Assembly: GCA_964431685.1 (NCBI GenBank)
Contig: CAYSLA010000084.1
Location: 1-13,895, forward strand
Direction: 5' to 3'
Length of the DNA: 13,895 nucleotides
DNA from: CAYSLA01 sp964431685
GTDB lineage: Bacteria; Armatimonadota; UBA5829
Of the stretch, positions 6,829 through 13,895 are shown one piece after another. The position numbers and the translations under genes are program-made. The notes under the pieces were generated by a model. That model was not told where the DNA came from. It saw only the letters and a list, made by a program, of their open reading frames with translations, and did no database searches. Numbering within the stretch: position 1 is the first letter of the stretch; every line of letters starts with the position of its first letter.

Positions 6829-7151
6829 AGCGATACGTCCTCCCTGTCTTCTGAGACGGTCTTAGACAATATCCATGTTCGTCAGCGCAGCGGCGTTTTC
6901 CTTGTGCAACATCAGAGATTTCTAGAACGGCTTCGTACTACTTGAGTAGTACCAAAAATTAGCGCTCACGACCAATAGTAATGCCTCTCGCACAAGGGTA
7001 TAATGATAATGCTGGAAGAGAGTAGAGCGACCACCTGCACTTTCATAGGTCATAGCATCATACTTTCATCGGACGCCGTTCCAGCCTAACTGAAGACCGA
7101 AAAAGTGAATAGTACGGAGAAGAGCTCGGCCAAGGTCGGGCCCTTTTTCGT
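6829..7151. other. Intergenic region upstream of the small secreted protein gene
   Basis: This 323-bp stretch contains no credible gene. It holds an 18-bp inverted repeat at 6935-6952 and a plus-strand TATAAT (6999-7004) with no convincing -35 box and no gene behind it. A long-range pair, CGAAAAAG (7098-7105) with CTTTTTCG (7143-7150), lies just after the stop of the rhamnosidase-like gene on the minus strand and might help end its transcript. A clear minus-strand promoter for the gene at 6828 could not be identified. Confidence 0.5.
6935..6952. repeat. 18-bp perfect inverted repeat, operator candidate
   Basis: GTACTACT and AGTAGTAC flank a 2-base centre, making a perfect 8-bp-arm inverted repeat about 110 bp upstream of the secreted protein gene (minus strand). 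The heptamer GTACTAC/GTAGTAC is the one that makes up the palindrome in the toxin-antitoxin promoter at 4330-4339. It could be a second binding site for the same regulator. No T-run follows, so a terminator is unlikely. Confidence 0.5.
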
Positions 7152-9686
7152 TTATGGGATCAGAGCCGCGCCCGCCCTAATGACCACTGGCCCGTACAAG
7201 CCGGACGGCAGCGAGTCGGGCTCGAACTGCAGGGCCTTTGGATGGTACGGCCCCAGTTGCGTGGGCGTCCAGCGATCAAGAGCGCTGCTGGTGCAATACT
7301 GGTTGGCAAGGGTGTTTGTCACAGTAACCTTGATCGTGTTTGCTCCCGGCATCAGCACACCGGCCACAGGGAACGAGAATGGCTGCCAGGACCTCCGGCC
7401 CAGGGCCTGCCCATTTACCTCTACCTCACACGCATATTTGACTGAGCCCAGATCGAGATGTGTGGCGTCTTGTGCTACTCCGCTGGGACAGTCAAAGGCC
7501 AATTCGTATTCGCCGTCGCCTGAGAACCCTTCGCCCAGAATGCTCCGCCAGTCGCCCAATGACACCGGCACGCCCGCATCTTCGCTTTCTCGCACCTCTA
7601 TCTCGTGATCGCCGATCGTGTATGTTCTGGCGCGGCGGCAAGTCCAGCCGTCGTTGAGAGTTAGAAGAGTCCTCCCAGCTTCGGCAGGCTCCGGTACCAG
7701 CGGCAAGTCATCACTCGTGAACAGCACCAGCAGCGATCCGGCAAACGGCAGGTTGACCGGCATCGACCATCCATCTGATGAGTTCTTCGCCTCAGAAGAC
7801 CTGTAGCACTTGCCCGATTCAGCGTCGATCACAACTGGAGGCAAAGACTCGCAGAACTCGACCGAGCAGTTGATGCAGTCCGAGTCTTCGTTTGTGATGA
7901 AGTAGAGCCTGCCGTTACTGAGCTTTCGGCAGCACACTCGAAGCTTGTCGCACTCGGGCGTTACAGTTACCAGTGGCTTCGCGAACGAGTGTAATGAGCC
8001 AGTATCTGCGGCCAGAGCACCAGTCGGATGCGAACCTTCAGCATTGTCCACCCACAGCAGCTTGCCACCGCCGGCCGCGAACTCCGACAGTCTCTCGCGG
8101 GAGGCGGCGGTCATCCAGGACTGGCTCCCCACGCAAACCGTGTCATAGACCATTTTGCCGACCTGCAGCTTTCCCCCAGGAAGCGTTAGCGCCTCCTCAA
8201 GCACGTCATCGTCAACCAGATCGAAATCGCACTGGTTCTCCAGCAATGCTCGCGCCAGGGCATCGTGAGATGACGCAGCTGAGTGGCAGTCAGGGCCGCC
8301 GACCCACACATCACGCATAGGATAGTAGAGTGCCGTGGTGATGACAGGTTCGCCGAGGCTGAGCAGATAATTGAGCCGCGCCAGATAGGTGTTGTAGTCT
8401 ATGGAGAACTTGAAGAGCGGATTGTCTGGGCAGAACGTTGGTCGTTGGCCCCCCACAAACCAGTCTTTGTTCGACAGCGGGTAACCGATGATCGTGAACA
8501 GGTTGATTCCACGGACGCTCTGATAGTCTGATATCCATTTCATCTGCTCGTGCGTCAGGCCGGCGCCATACACCGCGAACGACTCGCTCATCGCCCAGGG
8601 AGTGCCGTTGAAGTGGGCGGCTGAGGACGCATACTTAGGCCAATGATGCGTCGTTGTCCCGGGCCACAACTGACGCCAGATAGTGTCTACTCCAGGTACA
8701 TCCATGCTTCTGAGGTCACGCAGAGGGTGCCCAATTCCCCCTCCCTCGTACACGCACGCAGTTGAGTTTTCACCGCCCAAGTGACCGCCAAAGAGAATAT
8801 CGTTCTCGCGACACCAGTCCCGGATTCGGCCAAAGAATGCGTCGGCATACCTGCGAGACCACCAGTCCCAGTAATCAATCCTCGCCTGCTTGTCTTCCGC
8901 TGTGTCCCCCTCAAAGATGGACGGTAGCTTGTCCATCAGGTCATAGCCTTTGGACCGGAGAAAGCCATCTGCGAAGTCATCGGTCCACGGGTTCAGCGAG
9001 ACCCAGGGTTCATCGGTGAACAGAACCGTGACGGTCTTTCCGAACTCGTTGCCGATGGCCCGTCTGTAAGCGTCGTGGGTCAGCCGAATGAACTCCTCGG
9101 TAGATTTGGGGCTGAGCAGGTCAGGGAGCCAATCACTGCTGGTTACGGTAACGACCAGAATCCGTGAGTTGTCCGAGTTGATGGTCAAGGTGGCGCCAGG
9201 GGCGAGTCTTCTTGGGCTCTCGGAGCCCTGACACAGAAACGCGGCGAGGCAATCAGGCGGGATGCTGATCGTATCGCCGCGTGCAACACGCACTTGCTCT
9301 GCGTTGAGCGTTTTTGCGCCGAGCTCCGGATTCTCCTTAACCAGCTTTCCGCACACGGCACCGGACGGCCATCCGCCCTCGTCGTAGAGCCAGAAGTTCA
9401 TACCGAGCCTTCTGACCTCCGCCAATATGTGTCGAAACCTATCCATATAATCGGTGCTTAGGTAGTCCGGAGACATCAGCGTTGGCATGGTGGTTGGACG
9501 GAATTCCCTGGGCTCAGGCAACGGAGTAACAGTCCGCGCTCCTTGAGCCGCCATGTAGGTGAGCTGATCGGACATGACTGTCTCCGACATCTCATCATTA
9601 AGTACCCACATATACCCGGGCCAGTAGAATACCTCCGGGCAGACAAGGCTTGCGGAATCAAGTCGACTGTCAGCAGTCTTCACCAT
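7152..9686 (-). CDS. Glycoside hydrolase, GH106-type alpha-L-rhamnosidase-like
   Basis: The 844-residue protein resembles GH106 alpha-L-rhamnosidases, which remove terminal rhamnose from polysaccharides. Landmarks are WLYDEGGWPSG (about 99-109), LFTDEPW (222-228, with a conserved Glu), GGHLGGEN (300-307) and AMSESFAVYG (365-374, a second candidate catalytic Glu). A later Rossmann-like beta-sandwich region follows, and the C-terminal galactose-binding-like jelly roll (about 725-835) shows HLDLGSVKYACEVEVNG and PGANTIKVTVTN. The start is ATG 9686, 8 bases after AGGAGG (9695-9700); a longer in-frame start at 9815 has no such site. No signal peptide is visible, so it probably acts in the cytoplasm on imported oligosaccharides. 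A LacI-type palindrome lies about 145 bp upstream. Family assignment is from memory of motifs; the exact substrate is unproven. Confidence 0.8.
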   Translation of the reverse strand: MVKTADSRLDSASLVCPEVFYWPGYMWVLNDEMSETVMSDQLTYMAAQGARTVTPLPEPREFRPTTMPTLMSPDYLSTDYMDRFRHILAEVRRLGMNFWLYDEGGWPSGAVCGKLVKENPELGAKTLNAEQVRVARGDTISIPPDCLAAFLCQGSESPRRLAPGATLTINSDNSRILVVTVTSSDWLPDLLSPKSTEEFIRLTHDAYRRAIGNEFGKTVTVLFTDEPWVSLNPWTDDFADGFLRSKGYDLMDKLPSIFEGDTAEDKQARIDYWDWWSRRYADAFFGRIRDWCRENDILFGGHLGGENSTACVYEGGGIGHPLRDLRSMDVPGVDTIWRQLWPGTTTHHWPKYASSAAHFNGTPWAMSESFAVYGAGLTHEQMKWISDYQSVRGINLFTIIGYPLSNKDWFVGGQRPTFCPDNPLFKFSIDYNTYLARLNYLLSLGEPVITTALYYPMRDVWVGGPDCHSAASSHDALARALLENQCDFDLVDDDVLEEALTLPGGKLQVGKMVYDTVCVGSQSWMTAASRERLSEFAAGGGKLLWVDNAEGSHPTGALAADTGSLHSFAKPLVTVTPECDKLRVCCRKLSNGRLYFITNEDSDCINCSVEFCESLPPVVIDAESGKCYRSSEAKNSSDGWSMPVNLPFAGSLLVLFTSDDLPLVPEPAEAGRTLLTLNDGWTCRRARTYTIGDHEIEVRESEDAGVPVSLGDWRSILGEGFSGDGEYELAFDCPSGVAQDATHLDLGSVKYACEVEVNGQALGRRSWQPFSFPVAGVLMPGANTIKVTVTNTLANQYCTSSALDRWTPTQLGPYHPKALQFEPDSLPSGLYGPVVIRAGAALIP

Positions 9687-9807
9687 TACACCGTCCTCCT
9701 TATGCCTGTCTTCTCCTGTGAGTGACCATTGTCCTGCAATTGGCTCTATCCCTTTGTTGGCCCCCCCTGTCTTAGCCACCGCCTCAGACAGGGTACATCT
9801 CCGATGA

Positions 9808-9837
9808 TCATTCACTGGAATGAATCTCGAAGCGCTT
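9808..9837. promoter_or_regulatory. LacI-type operator palindrome plus adjacent inverted repeat
   Basis: AAGCGCTT (9830-9837) is a perfect 8-bp palindrome with the central CG typical of LacI-family operators of sugar-use genes. Six bases away, TCATTC-ACTG-GAATGA (9808-9823) is a 6-bp-arm inverted repeat. Both lie in the gap between the split beta-helix gene and the rhamnosidase-like gene. Control of the latter is inferred. No clear -35/-10 pair was found beside them, and no LacI-family gene is in the window. Confidence 0.4.
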
Positions 9838-9885
9838 TCCGCACGCGCGGCGGCTCTAGTGTGGTTAGCGCACGGCCAGCTTGAG

Positions 9886-10494
9886 TTAGAGCCCCAGAGT
9901 GTAATAGATAGCGTTGATAAACAGATCCTGTCCCGCTGACGTCATGTGGTGGGCACCATTTTCATACCCCCACAACAAGCACCTGCTCTGGGAGCAAAGC
10001 ACATAGTAACTGCTGGCCGGGTCCGGAGGGGAAGCCAGGCGAGTAACACCGTTCACCGCACTCGGCATATACACTAGCACCGCAGATACATTGAAGCTAT
10101 ATGGAGTTATAGTTGAGCCATACACCTCGTAAGGGCTATGGAAGATCGGGCTTGCCATCACTCTCGGCACGATTGTGGAAGGCCCTGAAGTTGTAGAACT
10201 ATTCGACCAGCCGATATAGATTCCACGCGCGTCGAAGTAACGCGACCCGCCAGTACCCATGCCCATCACTGGAAGACCCGAATTGGTAATCCAGGCGATG
10301 TTCTGCGGAGATTGATAGACAAGCGAGTCGCTGGAAATAAGCAGTGCGTCAAATGGCGCGAGACAGGTCTCAGCCAACTGCGAGTCAGGTATTAAGGTCG
10401 TGTCTATGTTATTCGACTCAGCAAGATTGTTAATCTCCGTTGCTCTGCTCGTATCCGCACCGTGGATGAGTGCTATCTTATACAACCTCTGCAC
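9886..10494 (-). pseudogene. Out-of-frame C-terminal part of the beta-helix protein (flavodoxin/amidotransferase-like domain)
   Basis: This frame encodes about 200 residues starting VQRLYKIALIHGADTS, then a hydrophobic strand FDALLISSDS and GLPVMGMGTGGSRYF, a glycine-rich turn like the nucleophile elbow of class I amidotransferase/flavodoxin-like domains but without a Cys nucleophile. The only nearby start is GTG 10494, with no ribosome binding site, and no signal peptide is present. The frame overlaps the end of the beta-helix gene by 17 bases and lies one base ahead of it. It is best read as the C-terminus of that secreted protein, separated by a single frameshift (real or sequencing error). 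If it is translated separately, it would be an orphan cytoplasmic domain. The function is unknown. Confidence 0.6.
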
Positions 10495-13015
10495 GTCGGT
10501 GGCGTTTCGCGGCCGCGCCGCCTATGGAGGCATTGCTGATGTAGAGCGGCGTCACCGTTGACGATCCGGAGCTTAGGATGATCGGGGAACTTATTCGGCG
10601 TTCACCGTCTGCAGTAGCCAACACACCTCCAAGAGTCACGCTTGTTGAGAAAGTTGCGCCGCCGACTACGAGAATCCCTCCGACGCGATCTGCGTCCTCA
10701 ATGTAGACATCACTTCCGAAGAGTGCCGTGACCGGCTTGTCAATTAGGTATACGCTCCTGCCATCCGGCAGGGATTTAGTGCTACCGATACTGGTGACCT
10801 GTCCGCATGTGAAGTTGGCTCCGGTGGTGTTGGTAATCAGGTTTGCGTAGGCCAAAGACGCAGGCACAAACGCCCATCCGCTTCGAGCCGGCGACACGTT
10901 TCCGCTCCAGTTGTATGGAACCGTAAGCGTGTAGTTTCCTGAAAGGTCCGTGCTAGCGGATCCGCCACCGTTGTCGGCATAAACCCCGGTTCTGGCCATA
11001 TTTGTTCCAGCGAAGTTTGCAATATGGCCTGATATCGTAACGGGCGCCTTCTCTGTGATTGATAGAGTGTAGCTGCCTTGCGTTGTATCTTCGTTTATGA
11101 TGATTATTCCGTAGGTTCCAGACTCCGTCGTGTTTGCATACAACTGCTCGTCAGCTCCGGCGGCGCCTGATTGCGAAGCCCAGTCAGCCGAAAACCTGCT
11201 GGCGCTGGTCCTTGTAGGACTGAACACAAACAGCGAGAGATCCGGCGTCCCCGAAGTAACGTTGACACTAATCTGGTATGTTTTGCCGCTCGATAATATG
11301 GACTGATATACATCCACCACTTCGCCAGCCGTCACCGCCCCGTTTGTTGAACCGCCGACCGTTATGTTTACGGCGTTCCAATCTGCCTCAATAATGTGGC
11401 TTCCCATATCACCATAGTAGACCCGTGCATAGTGAGTGGCGTCGCCAAAGCTTTGCCCATTGGCCACTATGAAGTCCCGCGTGCTGCCGCCATATGTTGA
11501 TGATGAATAGGCAGGGCTCATCCAGGGATTATCTGCAGCCTGAATATCGTGATCAACCGTTGGCGCGATGCCAACCGCAGCCCATTTTCCGTCCAATACC
11601 TGGAACCAGTATAATCCGGGGATGGCGGTCTGCCATACCGGAGTATCATTGGTCAGGCTGGTTATGCTCAACTGATATTCGTCATAGCCCATATCCGGGG
11701 CTGGGCCATTTATGCGAGTCTGCCCATCGATATCTGTCGCCTGAAGCCCAGACGCGCCGCTGTAACCTTTGTCCACGCACGGAGACCCGCTTGCAAGGTG
11801 ATAGTCCGGATCTAAGACTGTCGGACTCACGAAACTGGGATCGACAGCCATCTCATGCGGGCCAGGCGTCACGTTATGGTAGAGAACCGTCCAAGTGGTG
11901 TCCCATGCGTTATTATAGTCCATTTGCACAGCGCTGCTACTGGCCAGATTGAGAACAGCCATGCCATAGCCCGAATAGGCTTCATTTCTGTAAAAAATGT
12001 TTCCCTTGATGGTGGCTCCTGAGAAACTGTCAATACAGATTGCCCCACCTCCGAATTCCGCCGCATTCCGACAAATCGTGTTGTTAGTGATTACCGGATG
12101 GGCCATAAAATTGCAGTATATTGCTCCTCCCTGTTCCTTCCTGTAAATGGAATAACTGTTGCCGTCTGCGCATCCATTATTGTGCATCAGATTGCCTGAT
12201 ATAACCGGATTGGAATTCTCACACATTATCGCGCCGCCCTTGTGGTAGGCAAGGTTGTTGCGCAGTATATTGTTCGCTATCAGAAGTGCTCCTGAGCTTG
12301 AGGACCCAACATAAATTCCGCCACCACTACCGTAATCGTCACCATCGTACTTGCTGCAGTATGCCCGATTGCCATCCAATGTGTTGAATGTGATGGTCGT
12401 GAGGCCGTCTGAGACATAGATACCCCCGCCCCGAACGGCAGAACATTCTGATATCGTGTTTCTGGTTATAAGCGGAGCAGCTCCGGTCTTGACGTATATG
12501 CCGCCGCCTCGCTCTGCACGGCAGTCGTTGATGATATTGTTCGTAATGACAGGGCTGCTTGTGGTTTCGACGCACACTGCGCTGAACTTTGCTTTGCGAA
12601 AAGTGAAGCCGTCCAACTTGGTGCTAGATGTTGCGCCGACCGCGAATGCTACGAGAGGGAAGTTTATGTATTGGCCGTCAATGACTGTCGCATTATCGTC
12701 CGGAGATGGCCTGGGAAAGGCGGGGCGCTGACTCAAAGCTGTTTCGTTTCCGATGAATCCCCCATACACAGCAACGCCGGAAGGTATGGTTATAGCTTCA
12801 TCGTAAACCGATCTTCGAACCCACAGCTCATCGCCAGCGACTGCGACTGCGAGAGCACCGGAGATGGTGTAGTATGCTCTGGTCCAGGAGTCGCCGGGTC
12901 CATCAAAAACCGAGTAGCCCATTGGTGCCACACGGATGACCCTTGCCGAAGCGGTCGACGCCACACCAAATATGCATGCCACTGCCATTAGTCCTATGAA
13001 CAATCTTCTCATCAT
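10478..13015 (-). CDS. Secreted right-handed beta-helix protein, probably frameshifted near its C-terminus
   Basis: The 845-residue product from ATG 13015 starts with a signal peptide (MMRR, hydrophobic core, STASA cleavage near residue 24). Residues about 25-390 form a right-handed parallel beta-helix, with repeated coils of the type PVITNNxI and GGGIYV, as in pectate-lyase-like and NosD-like proteins. The beta-helix is followed by DPDYHLASGSPCVDKG...DIDGxxR...DMGYDEYQ (about 402-448), a tail typical of choice-of-anchor Q proteins. Next come a pre-peptidase-like beta domain (about 550-653), a carboxypeptidase-regulatory-like fold (655-735) and a small module SIGSTKSLPDG...VYIEDADR (739-830) related to the C-terminus of the protein at 1-2754. 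The ORF then runs into a basic, unrelated tail and stops at 10478. The long upstream extension to 13177 is rejected because the signal peptide begins at 13015. No catalytic residues are assigned; carbohydrate binding or cleavage is plausible. Confidence 0.85.
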   Translation of the reverse strand: MMRRLFIGLMAVACIFGVASTASARVIRVAPMGYSVFDGPGDSWTRAYYTISGALAVAVAGDELWVRRSVYDEAITIPSGVAVYGGFIGNETALSQRPAFPRPSPDDNATVIDGQYINFPLVAFAVGATSSTKLDGFTFRKAKFSAVCVETTSSPVITNNIINDCRAERGGGIYVKTGAAPLITRNTISECSAVRGGGIYVSDGLTTITFNTLDGNRAYCSKYDGDDYGSGGGIYVGSSSSGALLIANNILRNNLAYHKGGAIMCENSNPVISGNLMHNNGCADGNSYSIYRKEQGGAIYCNFMAHPVITNNTICRNAAEFGGGAICIDSFSGATIKGNIFYRNEAYSGYGMAVLNLASSSAVQMDYNNAWDTTWTVLYHNVTPGPHEMAVDPSFVSPTVLDPDYHLASGSPCVDKGYSGASGLQATDIDGQTRINGPAPDMGYDEYQLSITSLTNDTPVWQTAIPGLYWFQVLDGKWAAVGIAPTVDHDIQAADNPWMSPAYSSSTYGGSTRDFIVANGQSFGDATHYARVYYGDMGSHIIEADWNAVNITVGGSTNGAVTAGEVVDVYQSILSSGKTYQISVNVTSGTPDLSLFVFSPTRTSASRFSADWASQSGAAGADEQLYANTTESGTYGIIIINEDTTQGSYTLSITEKAPVTISGHIANFAGTNMARTGVYADNGGGSASTDLSGNYTLTVPYNWSGNVSPARSGWAFVPASLAYANLITNTTGANFTCGQVTSIGSTKSLPDGRSVYLIDKPVTALFGSDVYIEDADRVGGILVVGGATFSTSVTLGGVLATADGERRISSPIILSSGSSTVTPLYISNASIGGAAAKRHRRAEVV

Positions 13016-13032
13016 CGTAGATACCCCAACTT

Positions 13033-13061
13033 CGTATAATTGAGCGCATGCTTTGAGGCAA
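13033..13061 (-). promoter_or_regulatory. Promoter candidate for the beta-helix gene
   Basis: On the minus strand TTGCCT (13061-13056) and TATACG (13038-13033) are spaced by 17 bp. Transcription would start near 13026, only about 11 bases before the ATG at 13015, leaving a very short leader with a weak GGGG as the only possible ribosome binding site. Confidence 0.4.
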
Positions 13062-13757
13062 CGGAGCACACGCACAATAATGCCTTGCCAAACACACTCG
13101 ACATTACTAAGACGCGCATCACCACGCACTAAGCCTGCGCGTGTCAGCCACGCAGGGGCAGCTTTACAATAGCACAAGCTTCCATTCCTAATGATACTAC
13201 AAGCACTTAGCCGGGACTACCCGTATAAGACTTGGGCATCCCATTCGCAAGCGGATCTCTCAGCCTACCTACTTTAGTATGCAACATTTCTACTCCAAAG
13301 TAAAACAGCTTTATGACTTCGGCCCAGTTTTCCGTAGTTTTTCTGCCATGCCGGTACCTGTATGGCGCCTGAAGCACTCAGCAGGACACAATCCAGCCTT
13401 CCCTTCTATCCGGGCAAGTCTGCCCTCACATCAAATCAGATAGGGAACTGTGCGTCACCCCGGCGCCGGTTCGAGTTGCCTTATCTTTTCGAGTATCTGA
13501 GCAAGCATTCCTCTCGTCAGACTTACTGCAGTTGTTTCGGGATTTTGGCCTCAACAGATCTGACAGCATAGAGCAGTCCGAAATCCCGAAACATCGCGCG
13601 TCTGCTAAGGAAGCCCCCTGATTTTGGGGAGGTCCTACCCAGAACAACCGAGCTATCCGCGCGGTCTGGTGTTCAAAATGACATCGGGTGTCGTCGGCTT
13701 CGGCTCCGCTCAGCCAGCAGCCAGCAGAAGACGAACACAAAAGACACGCTCAGCATG
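13062..13757. other. Gene-poor intergenic region with scattered small inverted repeats
   Basis: About 700 bp between divergent transcription units carry no ORF with a believable start, composition or family signature. Visible structure includes CCTGCG/CGCAGG around 13134-13156, a 15-bp imperfect hairpin at 13534-13592 and CCCC/GGGG near 13615-13628. A segment around 13672-13710 reads on the minus strand as TGTCATTTTGAAC with a nearby GCTGAGCGGAGCCGAAGCC. This recalls dispersed intergenic repeats and is loosely like the CATTTCGA core of the 90-bp repeat. No tRNA or riboswitch could be recognised by eye. Confidence 0.5.
13534..13592. repeat. 15-bp near-perfect inverted repeat, 29-base loop
   Basis: GTTTCGGGATTTTGG (13534-13548) pairs with CCGAAATCCCGAAAC (13578-13592), with only one non-Watson-Crick position (a G-T pair in one transcript orientation). 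The loop contains the palindrome CAGATCTG. It lies in the gene-poor region and is not linked to a T-run. It may be the terminal repeat of a small degenerate element or an RNA hairpin. Confidence 0.6.
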
Positions 13758-13786
13758 TTGACCACTAGTAGTGAACGTGGTATAAT
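13758..13786 (+). promoter_or_regulatory. Near-consensus sigma-70 promoter of the right-edge gene
   Basis: TTGACC (13758-13763) and a perfect TATAAT (13781-13786) are spaced by 17 bp. The spacer contains CACTA-G-TAGTG (13763-13773), a small inverted repeat. Transcription should begin near 13793, directly on the SOS-box-like palindrome. Confidence 0.8.
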
Positions 13787-13791
13787 ACCAT

Positions 13792-13805
13792 CGAACATGC
13801 GTTCT
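13792..13805. promoter_or_regulatory. LexA (SOS) box candidate, Gram-positive/DinR type
   Basis: CGAACATGCGTTCT matches the LexA/DinR consensus CGAAC-R-N-R-Y-GTTYC at all but the last base, with perfect GAAC-N4-GTTC symmetry. It starts six bases after the -10 box, so a bound repressor would block the predicted transcription start. No other GAAC-N4-GTTC site was noticed in the window. Confidence 0.6.
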
Positions 13806-13834
13806 ATCTTCTACGTAGTTTCTGGAGGTCAACA

Positions 13835-13895
13835 ATGCGCGCTCTTTCCAGCAGTTCCCGGAACCCACACGAGTCTCTTTCTTGCAGCAGGCGAC
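13835..13895 (+). CDS. Start of an unknown gene, cut by the window edge
   Basis: ATG 13835 follows TCTGGAGG with 6 bases between GGAGG (13824-13828) and the start, about 40 bases after the predicted transcription start. The frame is open to the end of the window: 20 codons beginning MRALSSSSRNPHES. There is no signal-peptide or family signature in so few residues. An alternative ATG at 13797 (MRSIFYVVSGGQ) is also open to the edge, but lies at the transcription start without a ribosome binding site. The promoter and SOS box suggest a damage-inducible gene, but the product cannot be identified. Confidence 0.55.
   Translation, partial: MRALSSSSRNPHESLSCSRR

Noticed and set aside
6976..7148. 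Plus-strand small RNA from TATAAT (6999-7004) to the T-run at 7144-7148
   Set aside because: There is no acceptable -35 or extended -10 element, and the stem before the T-run is only about 4 bp.
9687..9815. Longer start for the rhamnosidase-like gene at 9815
   Set aside because: AGGAGG is placed correctly only for ATG 9686. The extra 43 residues look unlike the family and would cover the operator-like palindromes.
12480..13177. N-terminal extension of the beta-helix ORF to 13177
   Set aside because: The extra 54 residues lack a ribosome binding site. A clear signal peptide starts at 13015, and the best promoter lies between the two starts.
13436..13480. Possible tRNA T-arm around GGTTCGAGT
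   Set aside because: The flanking bases do not form a 5-bp T-stem or an acceptor stem, and no anticodon arm is visible.
13426..13740. 104-residue minus-strand ORF in the gene-poor region
   Set aside because: It has no ribosome binding site or recognisable pattern and runs through inverted repeats and repeat-like DNA.
1..13895. CRISPR array, transposase or phage genes
   Set aside because: No regularly spaced repeats and no integrase, transposase or capsid-like protein were seen in any frame.

Overview
This window is a bacterial chromosomal segment of moderately high GC with standard bacterial signals: sigma-70-type -35/-10 boxes with 17-bp spacers, purine-rich ribosome binding sites and some TTG starts. 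Its protein style (large secreted proteins built from beta-helix, Fn3, CARDB and thrombospondin-type-3 modules, a UroD-like HCDGN protein, a GH106-type rhamnosidase) suggests an uncultivated environmental bacterium such as Armatimonadota. Planctomycetota/Lentisphaerota-type lineages are possible alternatives. No rRNA, tRNA or other phylogenetic marker that would settle this was found.

Layout, left to right. (1) 1-2754 (+): 3' part of a very large secreted modular protein, followed by a weak terminator and a 14-bp hairpin. (2) 2862-4177 (+): a good promoter, a 22-codon Val/Ile/Leu-rich small ORF with an excellent ribosome binding site, then rsgA (ribosome assembly GTPase) starting at TTG. (3) 4319-4952 (+): a Phd/YefM-RelE toxin-antitoxin pair with a GTAC-core palindrome in its promoter spacer. 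(4) 6828-4997 (-): a small secreted protein, then a UroD/MtaA-like protein convergent with the toxin gene. (5) 9686-7152 (-): a GH106-type alpha-L-rhamnosidase-like enzyme without a signal peptide, with a LacI-type palindrome upstream. (6) 13015-9886 (-): a secreted right-handed beta-helix protein whose reading frame breaks at about 10480-10520; the remaining 200 residues continue in the +1 frame, so this looks like one gene split by a frameshift. (7) 13062-13757: about 700 bp without a credible gene. (8) 13758-13895 (+): a near-consensus promoter, a Gram-positive-type LexA/SOS box over the start of transcription, a ribosome binding site and the first 20 codons of a gene cut by the window edge.

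The most notable non-gene structure is a 90-bp, 86%-identical direct repeat at 4163-4252 and 4938-5027. It includes the 3' coding ends and stop codons of rsgA (copy 1) and relE (copy 2) on one strand. On the other strand it contains the last codons of the UroD-like gene in copy 2 and an orphan remnant of the same tail in copy 1. The two large secreted proteins share a C-terminal beta-rich module, pointing to a common lineage-specific domain. Beyond an apparent theme of polysaccharide/rhamnoside handling and surface proteins, nothing proves that these genes act as one system.
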